Shown: positions 1 to 12,267, counted from the stretch's first letter. The stretch is DNA of 64,000 nt from Amblyornis subalaris (GCA_018881555.1 JACAXG010000112.1:930001-994000), one strand, 5' to 3'. Numbers and translations: made by a program. Notes: a model not told the origin generated them from the sequence alone.

Positions 1-3000
1 TTAACTATATTTACAGTGCTGCCTTCATATTTTGTAAAAGAACAGGAAACAATATATTAGAAAAACGATTTTCACTGTGAATTGAAAGATGTTTGCATAA
101 TTTTGAATAGCATTATATATGTCTGAATATATGCATATATATCTATTACATACCTAAAAATCGATAAAATTCCCACTTCCATGCTTCAACAGTAGTCTCT
201 GATTTTAAGTGTTTGTATGCTAATGAAAATCTTCAGCAGACATCTTTATTATATTGTTGTTACTATCCATATCTGTTAAACCTCATCAGGGTCTGGTGCT
301 AATGGTTAGCATCATCTTAGTTTTCTCTGGTAAGTCTTGCTCTAAATCACTATGAACAACCATCTGGTAAAGCTTCACCATCTCATGAAGTTCTAGTTAT
401 TTCAGTTTCATTTAATTTTTAGCAATGTGGTTAGAGAGGAAACTTATTTATTTCATTTCCGATCTTTTCAGTTTGACACAACTCTAATTCATTCTTGTAT
501 TTGAAGTAGCTTTTTTTTACTAAAGAATCCTTTTCATAGCAAAAGAACATTCATGCTTAGAAATAACAATCACAAGAGAAAGCCTTAATGCCTGTGATAA
601 GTTTTACTCACAAGCTCTTTCTCCCGATTTCTCAGATAAGTTCAACTACTTTAAACAAGATGCATAATGCTTAATGTCTGTACTGGTATCATAAAGTCAG
701 CAGATAAACTGTGNGCTGTAAACTTAAGCAAAAGATCTCTGTGAAATTAGAAATACCCACACTTTTTCAATAACAAAAGAAAGTAGAAAGATCCTTCCTT
801 AAGTGGAAATTCTGTCTTTCTGGAACCCTGAGAAATAAGATCTGTATTTAAGAAATTCTATTCTCCCTCCAAACTTTCATTGACATATGAGAATGTAGAG
901 CTACCTCTAATCCTCAGGACATAGGACTTATATGGACAGTGAGTGCTAAGTATCTAAACTGAGTGTGAGGAACTCTTTCATCTTAGGAGCAACATATTCA
1001 CATCAAATGGCACATCTGCTTCTGATACAGCCATATCCACTGTGATGGCAACCTAAACAGGTGAAAGTCCTATAGGTAGTACTAAAGGTAGAGCAGGCAT
1101 AACTTGCTCCGTAAATTAAAGAGTTAAAAATAAAGTCCGAATTCAGAGTCTCACTTTGAGATTGGATCATCTNTTACTTGAAGTGAGGAAAGTTTTTTGG
1201 CTATAGAGATCACCAGAATTTGAAAAAATATCATGAATTTTAAATTTAAATGTCAAAGTCAAATGCCTACCTTGTAGACANTGACAAGTGGAAAATCATC
1301 CTATGTGCCCATCACAGTCCGTGGAAAGTGGCAGACAATTCTGTGTCAGACATGACTTCTTTTAGCAAGTTAATTCTGCTATTTCAGAATTGATGTCAGC
1401 TACTGTTTGAGGTCCCCTAGGAGACTTCTGACATCCACACAGGGTTTGCAGGTAAAGAAACCAAGACAAATGAGTTACTTAATTGGCAGCTAAAGCTCAG
1501 GTGGGATATCATAGAGAACATTTAATGTCATTAGACACCTCTACTGAAGTAACTGAATTATCTTGAGGTGTCTATATGAGGATGAGATTAACTAAATTTT
1601 ACAAAAGCTTTTCTTAGGGATTGCGAAGAGAGTCTGTGGTGATTAGTTCAAGTAAAGATGTCTGCCATGTAGGTGTCTACATCTGATTGGTAAATTACAT
1701 CCTTTTTTACCCTGGAGAGGGAAATAATGATTACTATGAAATGAATACATAAAATGTGGAAGTAACACGAGAGTTGAGAACATATAAATCTAAAGGTGGA
1801 AAAAGTCTGAGAGTAAAAGAATTGTATTTAGGCATCTCCAGTTTAGTTAGGCATCTAAGCTCCCTGTATAGTTGACGAGCATCTAATTATTGAACTAAAT
1901 GCAGTCCAGACNATGAATAGTATTATTTAATTCACTTTGAAGTATACGTTTAAGATACTATTCAGTTCCTGAAATGTTTGCACCTAGAGCTCTGTAAGTC
2001 TCATTCTAGACATCTGCATAGGTCTGGCAGATACAACACGGGTCTAACCGGAAATATTCACACTTCTGGAGCTGAAGATCAGAAGTCTTATGTTCACATA
2101 ATTGCATTCTACCTACAGCTGACGATACTGGCAAGTATACCATTCAGTTGGGGCAGACTGTTATTCTAAGATTGCTGTAATTCACCNCTTAATTATTTGG
2201 AAATGTAACTCATTTATGTCTATATGGCACTACAAGAATGTGATATAACATTATAAAGCCCTGTAGAATACATTCTGCTGAGGTGAATAGCATGTTAAAT
2301 CTGGTGTCTGCCATTGTAACTTTTATGTTGGTGTCCGTAAACATACAAGTAATTAATTATTAAAGAAAGTGTTCATTGAATAAATTTTAAAAATATACAA
2401 AGATACTAAACCCTCAGTTAACAAAGCCCAAAAGATGTGTTCTAAAGACTCCGCATAGCTTAATTTTGCTCCGGATATCAGCTCTTGACAATAATTGGCA
2501 TTAGCATAATTGTTTGTGATGAAATGCTGTTTTTATGCTTCACATATGCCCTCTTTATTACTTTAGTTTTCTCAAGTATTGTCACAATGTATATGCAACC
2601 TAGCTTTGAAATTTTTCACATTCAATAGCTAAGACTTTTAGAAACATGGTGACATCACTAATGATGTTAAAGACTTCAAAGTTTCACTAAAACTTCAATT
2701 ACAAAGTAAACCAAGATAACATTTATTATTATCAACATTATTAATGCTGCTGCTACTCCTACTCCTCCTCTACATCTCTTCTTGAGCTGGATTAAATAAA
2801 TAGACTGAAAACTAGCCTTCTGATGGTCTTGAGGCCGCAACATTTGCACTTGTTGTTTTTACAGTGGATGAACTGAACAAANTGCTCCTCCTTGGCTAGC
2901 TTTATTGCTTATTCTCCTTGCCTATTTCATCTGGAAATAACTTTAAGCTGTGTATGCACTTAATGAAGAATCAATATCCCTAACTCATCAGTAATTTTAT

Positions 3001-4562
3001 CCTTTTAGGCAAGGCGTATAAGCTTGTAAACATCCATCCTTCCTGCTTTCCAGCCACTCACTTTTCATATTTAATAGTATGAAACATACTTAACATACAC
3101 TAAATTATACACAATTAAATAAAATGTTTACACTTTCGCATAGACAGCAAAATCATATTTTCAAATAATCTTGTATTGCACGGTAATAGCACTTCAAAAA
3201 AAACCCCTATTAATATGACTAGTCTTTTTATTTAAATAGATTATTTTGGTTGCAAAACGGTTTACTGCCTTTTGTCTACAGACGTACTGGAGACCTGACA
3301 GGTGATGACAGGAGAATTTCATGCCAGAACTATAAATTGCATAGACAGATAGCACAATTCTGGGAGAATCGGCTGGGTTTTGTGGGCAAGTAGGTACAGA
3401 TTTTTCTCATTTTTGTTTAGCCTTATTTATTAGCCTTATGTATTTGGTTTTATTTGTGTGGTGGTTTTGTTTTTCACTGTTTACTTTTTTTAATGTATTT
3501 GTGATAAAAATGACAGGTCTTTTTGCTGACTTGTAATGAAATGCAGAAAGTAATCTGAAATATAAGATCTTTTAAACAGACCTTGAACACACTTTCTTTT
3601 AATTTTGGTGGTTTTCTGGTTCTTGGAGAACCTCTTGACAGCTGTCACTGAAGGAGATGAAGAGTGCTACTTATTTTTAGTTGGTGATTATCTTAGCTGA
3701 CATATCTTGTCACCTCAGACATGGCCAGGATTCAAAGAAAACACGGGCCAAAATGCACTTTTTCTTGTTAGGCAAATCCTTGTCTGTGCTGGGTTTACTG
3801 CTTCTTAAATCGTTGTTTTAGGGATTTTGGCATAGAATGCATATATCAAGAAAAACATTCTACTGCAAGTGTTGGAGGAGAAAAAAAATTAAGATGTCGC
3901 TTGAAAGTGTATTGAGTTCAATCTTACAGTGACAAATTATGTCAACCCCATATCTGCTATTATCATCTTGATTTCCCTGACTTTGTGAAACACATCAGGC
4001 AGACTTTAAAATGTGGTTAAAATGCAATAGTCAACTTTGCCACATCCATCACCGTGCGCTGTGTCTGATGAAGTCGGTCGGTCTCTGCTGCAGGACCTTA
4101 GGAGTTCTGCCAACAAGTAGGAACACAAAGACAAATAGTACAATAAATAAAAAAGAAGTGCACGTTTGTGACTTCAGGAGTTTTAGCTTTCATTATGAAT
4201 TAAAGCAATCTTGTCTGATAGCACACATATCTGTTTAATGAAAGATAGCTTAAACAACTATATAAAAATGCCAAAAGTCAAAATGGGAGCGAGAGACAAC
4301 TGTCCAAAGCAGTGTTTGCTAGAAGATAATTTTTGTAAGGCTGATTCCAACCTGTTGCAGCAGAAGTAATTTGTATGACGGTTTTTACTTTAGGTTAGTT
4401 GAATCTTTTCATAATATCCATCTTTCATAACTTTCACTTTACTACTGAAAGAATTCACCTTCAAATATCAAATAACTACAGATGGAGCACAGAGTATCAT
4501 CCAGAGATGACGTTTGTTTTACTAAATTAAGATTCTGATTGTGATGCTATATACTCACAAAA
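1..4562. other. Unique AT-rich DNA, no gene seen
   Basis: No ORF longer than about 75 codons and no recognisable transposon end. A 10-bp inverted repeat lies at 1532-1574. Sequence near 2480-2570 has the look of conserved noncoding DNA (homeodomain-like AATTA cores and little low-complexity sequence), but that is only an impression. The right edge is the target site of the first LTR. Confidence 0.6.
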
Positions 4563-4568
4563 CTCTTC
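4563..4568. repeat. Target-site duplication, left copy (CTCTTC), LTR A
   Basis: CTCTTC at 4563-4568 is repeated exactly at 5272-5277, immediately outside the LTR boundaries. A 6-bp duplication is typical of class II (ERVK/beta- and alpha-like) integrases. Confidence 0.8.
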
Positions 4569-5271
4569 TGTCACGGCGTGGCCTCGTCCAGCTGGAGGTC
4601 AGTGGCCGCAACCTTCCTAGAAGCCTCACACTTGTCCGGCGGTGCCTCGGTGCAGTGTGCGACAGCCGGTGGGAAAGGCACAGTGCCNTGCCTTCCACCC
4701 GCTAATCCCACCAGCGCAGGTGGTTAAGCNGGCAGTCACACAGTGGACATCTTAAGACGAGAATAAAGAGTCGGAGGTGGACTCTCCTTATGATGTTCCA
4801 CAGAAGGTCTTTATTCTTGAAGGGTCAGGGAAGGAGAGCCAAAAGAACAGGGTGACACAAGGTTTTATACAGCACAGACAAGGGGCGGAGAGAACACTGA
4901 GGGCCAATCACATTAGGGTTAGGGGGAGGAGAAAAGGTGGGGTAGCAGTACACAAACCAATAAGGGTAGGCGAGGGGAGGAGCAGGGGAACAAAGCCAAT
5001 GGGGCGTCGAGTGAGGGAGAACATTCTGGAACATAACCATATACAGAACATAGATTGACAAGAATAAACCAACTGAATGGGGGAGCATACCACTCCAAGG
5101 CCTGGGTGGGAGAGACCTTCCTTCTTACCACAATCTAGGGGGAGATCCTGGACCTCGGAGCCTTTACTTAATACAACACCTGGGCTCCCTGGCGCCACTG
5201 GCTCCTTGGTTACTTGTGTGGCTGGCCTATCCTCCGCAGCATCTCCAGCTGCAGGCCAATCCACCACCATA
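4569..5271 (-). mobile_element. Solo LTR A, class II ERV-like, 703 bp, minus strand
   Basis: Read on the minus strand, this starts TATGGTGG (TG decayed to TA) and ends GTGACA. It is flanked by perfect 6-bp repeats CTCTTC. A TATA box lies at 4861-4870 (reverse complement of GGTTTTATAC) and an AATAAA signal at 4810-4815. Several ATTGG (CCAAT-box type) motifs sit in U3. The start and U3/R segments align by eye with LTR B next door, which supports the boundaries. No internal retroviral sequence adjoins it, so it is a solo LTR left by LTR-LTR recombination. The TTAGGG-like pair near 4914-4925 lies inside the LTR and is not telomeric. ORFs crossing it are shadows. Confidence 0.82.
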
Positions 5272-5277
5272 CTCTTC
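5272..5277. repeat. Target-site duplication, right copy (CTCTTC), LTR A
   Basis: Exact copy of 4563-4568, directly adjoining the 5' end of minus-strand LTR A. Confidence 0.8.
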
Positions 5278-5351
5278 ATTGAGGGTAGGATTAATTTCAC
5301 TTCTTTTTACATGTCTGAATTTGAACTGGTTGCCCAAACTAGCCATACCAG

Positions 5352-5357
5352 ATAAGG
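5352..5357. repeat. Target-site duplication, left copy (ATAAGG), LTR B
   Basis: ATAAGG directly precedes TGTGGAGG and recurs exactly at 5966-5971. Confidence 0.85.
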
Positions 5358-5965
5358 TGTGGAGGCCAGTGGGCCTAGTGACAGAGGGACCACGAGGGTC
5401 CCCTGGAGGGAAGAACCCTAAGTGCACCCCCAGGTTAGGGAGATAGAAAAGGCCTCGCCCAGGATGCCTTGTTTCATTTATGTTAATGTATCCCAGTTCT
5501 GTTTCCCCGATTGGCCCGTTGGCCTCCCTGCCCCTTTTCACCCTATGTGTCCTTGTTCCAGAAAATTCCTCCTTTCCCGTTCTCCCATTGGCCCTTGCTC
5601 CCTCACCACTCCCTTGATGTTTCTCCATTGGCTCCCTTACCCTAGCCCAGCCTGTGTACTGCCCCCGTGCCCTCAGACAATTGATCCTGATGCTCTCTCT
5701 CCGCCCCTACCGACCCCATATATAACCCTGGGCCCTCCCTTATTCCCAGTCTTCGTCCCTGGACCCCTTCACGTGGCTGGAATAAATCTCTCCCATGGAA
5801 CCCCATACAAAGACCNTTCCTGGCTCTTTGCCACTGATTCTTTTCTTCTAGAAGCTACCTGGTTTGTGTGTGTGTGCATGTGTGTGTTGGCCCTCCTGAG
5901 CAGCTTCCCAGCTGGAGACTGTTTCGGAAGGTCGTGGCACCCACCATCTCCACACCGCCGCAACA
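5358..5965 (+). mobile_element. Solo LTR B, class II ERV-like, 608 bp, plus strand
   Basis: The element begins TGTGGAGGCC and ends CCGCAACA, with exact 6-bp duplications ATAAGG on both sides. U3 contains three ATTGG motifs, then TATATAA at 5719-5725 and AATAAA at 5781-5786, followed by a GT-rich U5 (5864-5888). U3 and R resemble minus-strand LTR A closely enough to place both in one family or in sister families, although lengths differ (608 against 703 bp). The two stand head to head, 86 bp apart including TSDs. No internal sequence remains, so this is a solo LTR. ORFs across it are incidental. Confidence 0.87.
5719..5786 (+). promoter_or_regulatory. LTR B core promoter and poly(A) signal
   Basis: TATATAA at 5719-5725 and AATAAA at 5781-5786 have ordinary LTR spacing (about 60 bp). 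Any activity is inference. Confidence 0.5.
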
Positions 5966-5971
5966 ATAAGG
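5966..5971. repeat. Target-site duplication, right copy (ATAAGG), LTR B
   Basis: Exact copy of 5352-5357. The tail of the CR1 begins a few bases further on. Confidence 0.85.
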
Positions 5972-5984
5972 TAGATCTATCTAT

Positions 5985-6940
5985 GAATTACAGAATCATA
6001 GATTCAATTAGGTTGAAAAACACCTATGAGATCATCGAGTCCAACCTATGACCAAACACAATCATGTCAACTAGACCATGTCACTAACTTTCATGTAGTT
6101 GTAGAGGGTGATAAGGCCACCTCTGAGCCTCCCCTTCTCCAGGCTAAATGCCCCCAGCTCCCTCAGCCACTCCTCATAAACCATGCGCTCCAGACCCTTC
6201 ACCAGCTTTGTTGTGCTTCTCTGGACATGCTCCAGCACTCCAATGTTCTTCTTGAATGGGGCTCAGAACTGAACACAGCACTCGATGTGTGGCCTCACCA
6301 GTGCTGAGTACAGGGGGACAATCATTGCCCTGGTCCTGCTGGCTACGCTATTCCTGATACGGGCCAGGATGCCATTGGCCTTCCTGGCCACCTCAGCACA
6401 CTGCCTGATCATGTTCAGTGGCTGTCCACCACTGAACACTGAACACCACTGTCCAGCACCTTTTCTGCTGGGCCATTTTCCAGCCTCTCTGCCCCCAGCC
6501 TGGGACAGTTGTGACCAAAGTGCAGGACCCAGCACTTGACCTTGTTAAACCCTGTAGNCTTGGCTCTGGCCCATCCATCCAGCCTGTCCATGTCCCTCTG
6601 CAGAGCCTTCCTATCTTCCAGCAGATCAACACTTTGACCTAACATCTTGTAGTCCATGTATTTGCTAGTAGTAGACTCATTCCCCTCATCCAGATCATCA
6701 ATAAAGATATTAAACAGGACTGGGCCCAGCACTGATCCCTGGGATATACCACTAATGACTGGCCTCCAACTGGATGTGCCACCATTCAGCACTGCTCTCT
6801 GGCCCCGGCTGTCCAGCCAGTTCTTAACCCAGTGAAGTGTGCATCTGTCCAAGATTTGGGCTGGCAGCTTTTCCAGGACTGCGCCATAGGAAACAGTGTC
6901 AAAGGCTTTGCTGAAGTCACTGAGTCTGAACAAATGTAGT
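5985..6940 (-). mobile_element. CR1 LINE, 5'-truncated, minus strand, decayed reverse transcriptase
   Basis: CR1 is an avian non-LTR retrotransposon whose ORF2 encodes endonuclease and reverse transcriptase. The element's 3' tail (repeats of the ATTCTATG type) is at the left, near 5985-6010, and its truncated 5' end is near 6940. The minus frame 6415-6933 reads reverse-transcriptase segments in order: FSKAFDTV (palm motif A region), then [17 protein letters not shown] (motif B region), then the position of the usual CR1 FADD box, which here reads YMDY. The second catalytic aspartate is therefore lost. A further frame, 6263-6535, carries the downstream part ([19 protein letters not shown]), so there is at least one frame break. 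It is dead. Length is about 0.95 kb of a 4-5 kb full element. Confidence 0.93.
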
Positions 6941-6944
6941 CATC

Positions 6945-9900
6945 TGCTTTAGGCCGTGATGACTCGCACTGTGAACTGAACTTTTTAAACAATATTGTTA
7001 GACTCTGCTCACTACAGAGCAATTGTAGTGACTATTGAGGGATACTTCACCACATCATAATTAGTGTAGGTGCTACTCAGACAGAATTTCATATGTATCT
7101 GTTATCTACTAATTTTAATGTCTTGATGGTGTATAGCTTTTAGAAAATAATTTTTTTAGCTTGCACACGAGCTTAGCCTGGGCTTCTCCTGCTGTGTTGT
7201 TTGTGCAGTTGTCAACCATATGTCACTAAATTATACATTTTTCCTTTCAGAGCAAGCTGGTCATGATGTCAAAAGCATTCAGATGCAGTGATCAGAAGTA
7301 CTGTTATAAAAATGGGCAAGGAAAATAGCCAGGTTCTAAGAAGCAATCATGTCAGAATACTAAGATAACATTAATTTCTCACTAGTCTTCATACCAAAGT
7401 CAGGAAATAACAGTGCTAACCCATATTTTACATAATCTACAAGGACAGAAGAAGACACATGCATGCTTGTTCAGTTTAATGTGAGGTCAGTCTGTAACAT
7501 CTGAGACTTGTGCCCCTTGCTTGAAGTTGCTTTAAAAGCACCAACTGTTTCAGAACCTGTTTTAACTTTCAGTCCAATGGCCCAAGAATACTTGGATAAT
7601 ACAGTTATCACTTTGAGTTGTACTTAACACTGCCATTGTATTTGAAGAACTGTTGCACGTTGACCACATCTGCCTCCCATTGTGCATCCATGTCTTCCAC
7701 AGTTGCTTTATTTCAAGTGCTTTCTTACAGCCTTGTGTAAGATGTGAACATACTGAAATGCAAGCTAGGTTGACACATGGCATCAGTTCAGATCAGCAAT
7801 TTGTCTTTTAGCAGCCTTGAAAGGGGATTTATGCCGCCAAAGTTTCCAACCTTTAATTTTATTACTCTTTTCCTTTTTCTTTTTTTTTTTTTTTGGTCGG
7901 CTGTGTAATCGTTTAGCTTTCAATGACGATGCAAGTACATCATCTGTATTCAAGGAGCACTAAGTGTATTTTCTCCCTTCCTTCTTCTTTGGCATGCTAA
8001 TCAGTTTCCATAAAATAGAAATGCGGCCGGAAACTCTAATTTGATGTCCCACACAGGTTCACTTCTCCTTTAAAGGAAAACTATGAATATATGTATGTCT
8101 AGAAATATAAAATAAATTATGAGATTAGATATGGCATGTGTTTCCAAACAAATAAAAGAGATCTAAAGTCTTGTAGAAAATATAAAGAAATTAATAAATC
8201 ATACAGCCTGAAATCTAAGCTGTTAAGTGATTACATTAGACCGTAACATAATTTTGTCTGATGCCTAAGTATTTTCATTTTTCTGATGAACACATAACAG
8301 ATATTGCTGATGACCTCTAAAGGACTTAGAGAAGAGGCAATGACTCTAAAGGGCGTGCCACACCTATGTACTGAAGTGATTATAGTGACTGCAGACAGTG
8401 TGCTTGACTTGGCTGTCCTCATCCACTTGTCCTAGAGCTTGGTGGGTACAAATGGCCCCNAACAGAGGGGAATGATGCATTAATCATAGTCCTGGTGGCT
8501 GATCAGGGCATTGCTGACTAGCCACCTTGCTTGTCACTATGCTGGAAAAATCTACAANGTGAAGTCACACATCAGAAAAATTATGTCATAAAATATAAAA
8601 CATAAAGAGAGTTAGTGAGCCTAGGGAGGAATGTGGGAAGTTTTATGAAAAGTTTTCAAAAGAGAAGGGGCAGAAGACAAAAAAATTGCTGTAATTTCAT
8701 TTCTAAAACACCTGTTTGTCTTAGTGCTTTTTATCAGTAAGAAAAAGAATTTTAGAAATGGATGGTTCAGTGATAATCTGTTTAAGATCACTGCATGTTT
8801 TTAGAGTGCTCCACTTCCAGAAGATGTTATTCACTAACAGGTTTAGGTGACTAATGTGGAAGAGATTCTCAGAGAAATCTTATTAGTTCTACTGGGAATA
8901 ACACCTAATTTTATCATTTACTCTTATTGACAGAAAACTACAAAGCACAAGGAAAATTATCTGTGGAGAAACGTCAATTGGCTTCAACAGTAAGAGTTTC
9001 AAGATGAATTGATTTTCATAATTTCAGGTGATTTTTATAATAATTCTAAAGGTAAATTAAAGCAAAAACAGCCTATGTGAGTCAGTGCCCCTAACTTTAG
9101 GCATCCTTCTTATGTCTAAAAGATTAGATACCTGCAGCAAGTACTTNATTATCTGTATAGCCAATAAAGACAGGCTGACATAGGGAAGTGCTCTCAGTTT
9201 GTCAGGTGTAGCCCTTGATAGACATCTGCTGCCCCTCATACACTGAACAAAAATCACAAACTATACAGGACTAAGTAAAACAGAACCATTAATTGCTTTC
9301 CAATAAGCCAAGACAAAAAAGTTATCTTGCTTTTGCCAATTTTCCCTTAGAGAAAGTTGTCTTTACCAGTAGTATGTCATTTGACATCCTCTTCAGGTCA
9401 GGTAGTGTTCCTTTGTCTCCAGTTATGACTTTTTGTGGTGGTTGGGTGGGGGTTTTTTCCAGCTTGGACATCTGAAACAATTTAGCATTTTATTGCAATT
9501 TATTAGTATGTTGGCTTTATGCCATGACATTCTGAAAAAGAAATAATCCTAGGACCTTTCCTGAGTATTGTTCTGGAGAAAGCTGGTTGGAGCTGCCCAA
9601 AACAGTCAGACTTGAGCTAAGATTAGGCGTAAAGAGATTGATTTCCCTTTATATCCCTCTTTCATCAGGAGTAGAGCTAGAGCTAATACTATGCACTTTC
9701 TTGTTACAGGTCTTTTTTCTCCACAAATATAAGTACACAGATAGACATTCAGCATTTAAATTAGCTGGAGTGGATCCCACCTCCTAAATTTAGAAGTGAA
9801 ATCCTCTGTTATCCTCTGTCTTGTTCTTATACAGTTTCTGAATTGATCCCTGTTCTTAAAGATAACCATTTTCTGACAATTTCAAGTATTTGGGACTATA

Positions 9901-10664
9901 GATTTATAACAGAGCTGTGCTGCATATTTAAATTCCATTTTGTTGTCCTTTGCTTGTAGTAAACCACAGAATTTAATTTAATAGATAAAATAATCTAGCA
10001 AGCTGTTTTGGGAATGAAACTGTCTTAAGATAGATATGATATTGAGGTCCATGTTCCTTAGATGGAATATTGCACAACTGCCTAATCAAAAAAGAAATAA
10101 TTAAATGAGTGCACCACACAGATGCTGTTTCGTGGGGTTGATTTAGGGCTTGTGGATCTACTCAAACATTCATCCATGCACACACATCAAGTTTAAATGT
10201 GCGTGAGCAGGTCTTCTGCAGTGTATTTTATCAATACAGATTGCTTAACCAGTGGAGAACATCTATGATGCTGCGGGAGAAAAGGAAATTAAGGAAGTCT
10301 GCCATGGTCACTCTATGTTCGTTTACTCTGAAGTTCTAGGAATCTTCTTCCACCAGTGAAAAGTTCAGTACTCAAGAGTCTCTGCACTCTCCAGAATAGT
10401 CCGAGAGTAACCAATTCACTTGCACAGCCAATAAAAAATTCTTGCATTGTGTAGTAAAGCATATAAAAATTTCTGTCCTTTATGTTTAGTAATCATAACA
10501 AGTCTACATAGTTGCTCTAACAGAAGACTTAAAAAAGTAAATTCATTTTGCTCTGCATTGTCCATGGACTCTAAAAAAACCCTAAATGCCACCTAAAAAG
10601 CCTTTATAGTTCAAATTTCTTCTACATCATCTGTTTTAAAAATCTCAGTGTTTTGTTTGGTGTG
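6945..10664. other. Unique AT-rich DNA, no gene seen
   Basis: Only short ORFs (up to 73 codons). T-rich tract at 7878-7895. The block at about 7905-8065, just after that tract, keeps several CpGs and has low repeat content in an AT-rich background, so it is a candidate conserved noncoding element. No transposon ends recognised. Confidence 0.55.
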
Positions 10665-10669
10665 CCATC
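10665..10669. repeat. Target-site duplication, left copy (CCATC), LTR D
   Basis: CCATC immediately before TGTAAGAGAC, repeated exactly at 12268-12272 after GATCGTGACA. Confidence 0.83.
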
Positions 10670-10820
10670 TGTAAGAGACAGTCCGAAAATCCCTCATCTG
10701 CCTCACAATCATCGACGAGGACAGAGACTGAAAACCCTAAAAACCCCAAAGGAGGGGAGGACCTTTGCACAGGAGTCCTGGCCTGGCCGAGGTAGGATGT
10801 TTGCCAAGTGTTGCCTGTGG

Positions 10821-10825
10821 GTGCG
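10821..10825. repeat. Target-site duplication, left copy (GTGCG), nested LTR C
   Basis: GTGCG lies directly before TGTCAGGAAT and again at 11772-11776. Removing LTR C and one copy rejoins LTR D. Confidence 0.83.
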
Positions 10826-11771
10826 TGTCAGGAATAAAAGGGACAACTCTTGTTGTTTGAGTAAAATAACAGGTAATTTATTAACNGGGAAAAAAATAAT
10901 TAGTAAAAAAAATAAAGTCCGGAATCCAAAAAAAAGGAAAATAATAAAAATAAAATAAATAAAACCGGGTGGCAGGATCGGAGACCTGAGTAGCCTGTCC
11001 GGCTGTTAACCCAGGGCCGAAGCCTCGCAACACTGGGGTCTACTTCAGCTAATCTGAAACAGGATTAATTAATTTAGTCTCTCTGAGGAGCTAGGCCAGC
11101 AACCCAGTGTCGGGCTTTACCCAGGCTAGTCCAGGGCAAAAGAGCAGCTCCTGCTGCTGTGCAGGGGTTTTTATGGTCTCTTGGCTCCGCCCATGACCGC
11201 CCACAGTCCAGCCCACAAGGTCCAGGAGGATTGGTGGAGTCCCGCAATGAGATCATATGAATCTTCCAATGGCTCGCTGTCATCAGGGAGAGGGTCTTTC
11301 GGCGGGAAATCATCCTCATTGAAATTCAGGGCAGGGTGGAGCTGAGCTGCAGCCCAACTGTCAGTTACTAAAAATAGCCCGGGATTTCTCCAGGAGGGTC
11401 TACTGCACCTTAATATTGAGGCTTAAAGAATGGTCAAAAGGGAATAGGCACTTCTTTTAACATAAGGAAAACTTATGAAAACTAACTAAAACACCACACA
11501 AATAACTTGGAACAATCCAACAGCTCACTATACAACATACCCTCAACAATAAAATTTCATAAAACTGTTCAAAAACATAACCTCAAAGGCAAACTTCATA
11601 AACTGGGGTTTTAACATTTTTATCCTATAACAACCAAATTTGATAAAACATTTTAACAACCTCTTAACATCACTAAGAATTAAACTCATTAACATCCTAA
11701 TAACTTTTACATCAATTAAGGGATCATTAAAAACATGCAAAAGCCAACAATANGGGTGTTCATAAATAACA
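10826..11771 (-). mobile_element. Solo LTR C, 946 bp, minus strand, inside LTR D
   Basis: Read on the minus strand, the element starts TGTTATTTATG and ends ATTCCTGACA, with exact 5-bp TSDs GTGCG. The far-upstream part of U3 (about 11420-11760 on the plus strand) is AT-rich and unlike the rest. The promoter-proximal part has GC boxes (reverse complements of CCGCCC at about 11187-11204), an ATTGG/CCAAT motif near 11230, and a TATA box CCATAAAAA at 11168-11176. R/U5 includes an A/T-rich low-complexity stretch at 10880-10965 and an AATAAA-type signal near 10873. The length is large for an avian LTR but within range. It inserted after LTR D. Confidence 0.83.
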
Positions 11772-11776
11772 GTGCG
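11772..11776. repeat. Target-site duplication, right copy (GTGCG), nested LTR C
   Basis: Exact repeat of 10821-10825. Confidence 0.83.
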
Positions 11777-12267
11777 CCTGCTGAGGACTGATATGCATTC
11801 CTGAGAAAATTAGTACAGGTTGCGGTGGCGCCATTCTTGCTGCCTAGGCAGGAAGGACTGCGCTGAAGTGAGAAGGAATGACCTGTCCTGTACACCTGCT
11901 TCCATACAACAGGCCCTCACAACAATAGTTCACCTCCTGGCCAGTTGCCCCCCTTTCCCACCCCGTTTTCAAATAAGACTATAAAGATACTCTCTGAATT
12001 TACCACGACGAGATCTCCCCACGGACGTCCGCGAGTCTATTGGCAGGACCATGAGGACTTCGTCTCATCTGTTGGTAGCTATTCCCCCCCCCCCCATACT
12101 TTGTTTCTTTATATCTCTTTCTCTCTCTCCTCTATCGCATAATCGTGTTGTTGGCACTCAATAAAAGTGCACTGTTGATTAAAATTGAAATCCCCTTTGT
12201 GTCTTTTGCATTCTGAGATCAGTGGTCGAACCATCACGATCCCCGCTTGTATTAGCGGATCGTGACA

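Larger units (their letters stand above)
10670..12267 (+). mobile_element. Solo LTR D, plus strand, interrupted by nested LTR C
   Basis: The element begins TGTAAGAGACAG and ends GATCGTGACA between exact 5-bp duplications CCATC. LTR C with its own duplicated GTGCG occupies 10826-11776, so LTR D proper is about 647 bp (10670-10825 joined to 11777-12267). TATAAAGA lies at 11980-11987 and AATAAA at 12160-12165, with a C-run (about 12 C) at 12085-12096. A 5-bp TSD fits an ERVL or ERV1 type integrase. No internal region remains, so it is solo. Family name not assigned. Confidence 0.85.

Noticed and set aside
4914..4925. Telomere-like TTAGGGTTAGGG
   Set aside because: Only two units, and inside LTR A; not an interstitial telomere array.
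5422..6051. 209-codon plus ORF
   Set aside because: Lies mostly within LTR B and runs into the CR1 tail; the pyrimidine-rich LTR gives open frames by composition.
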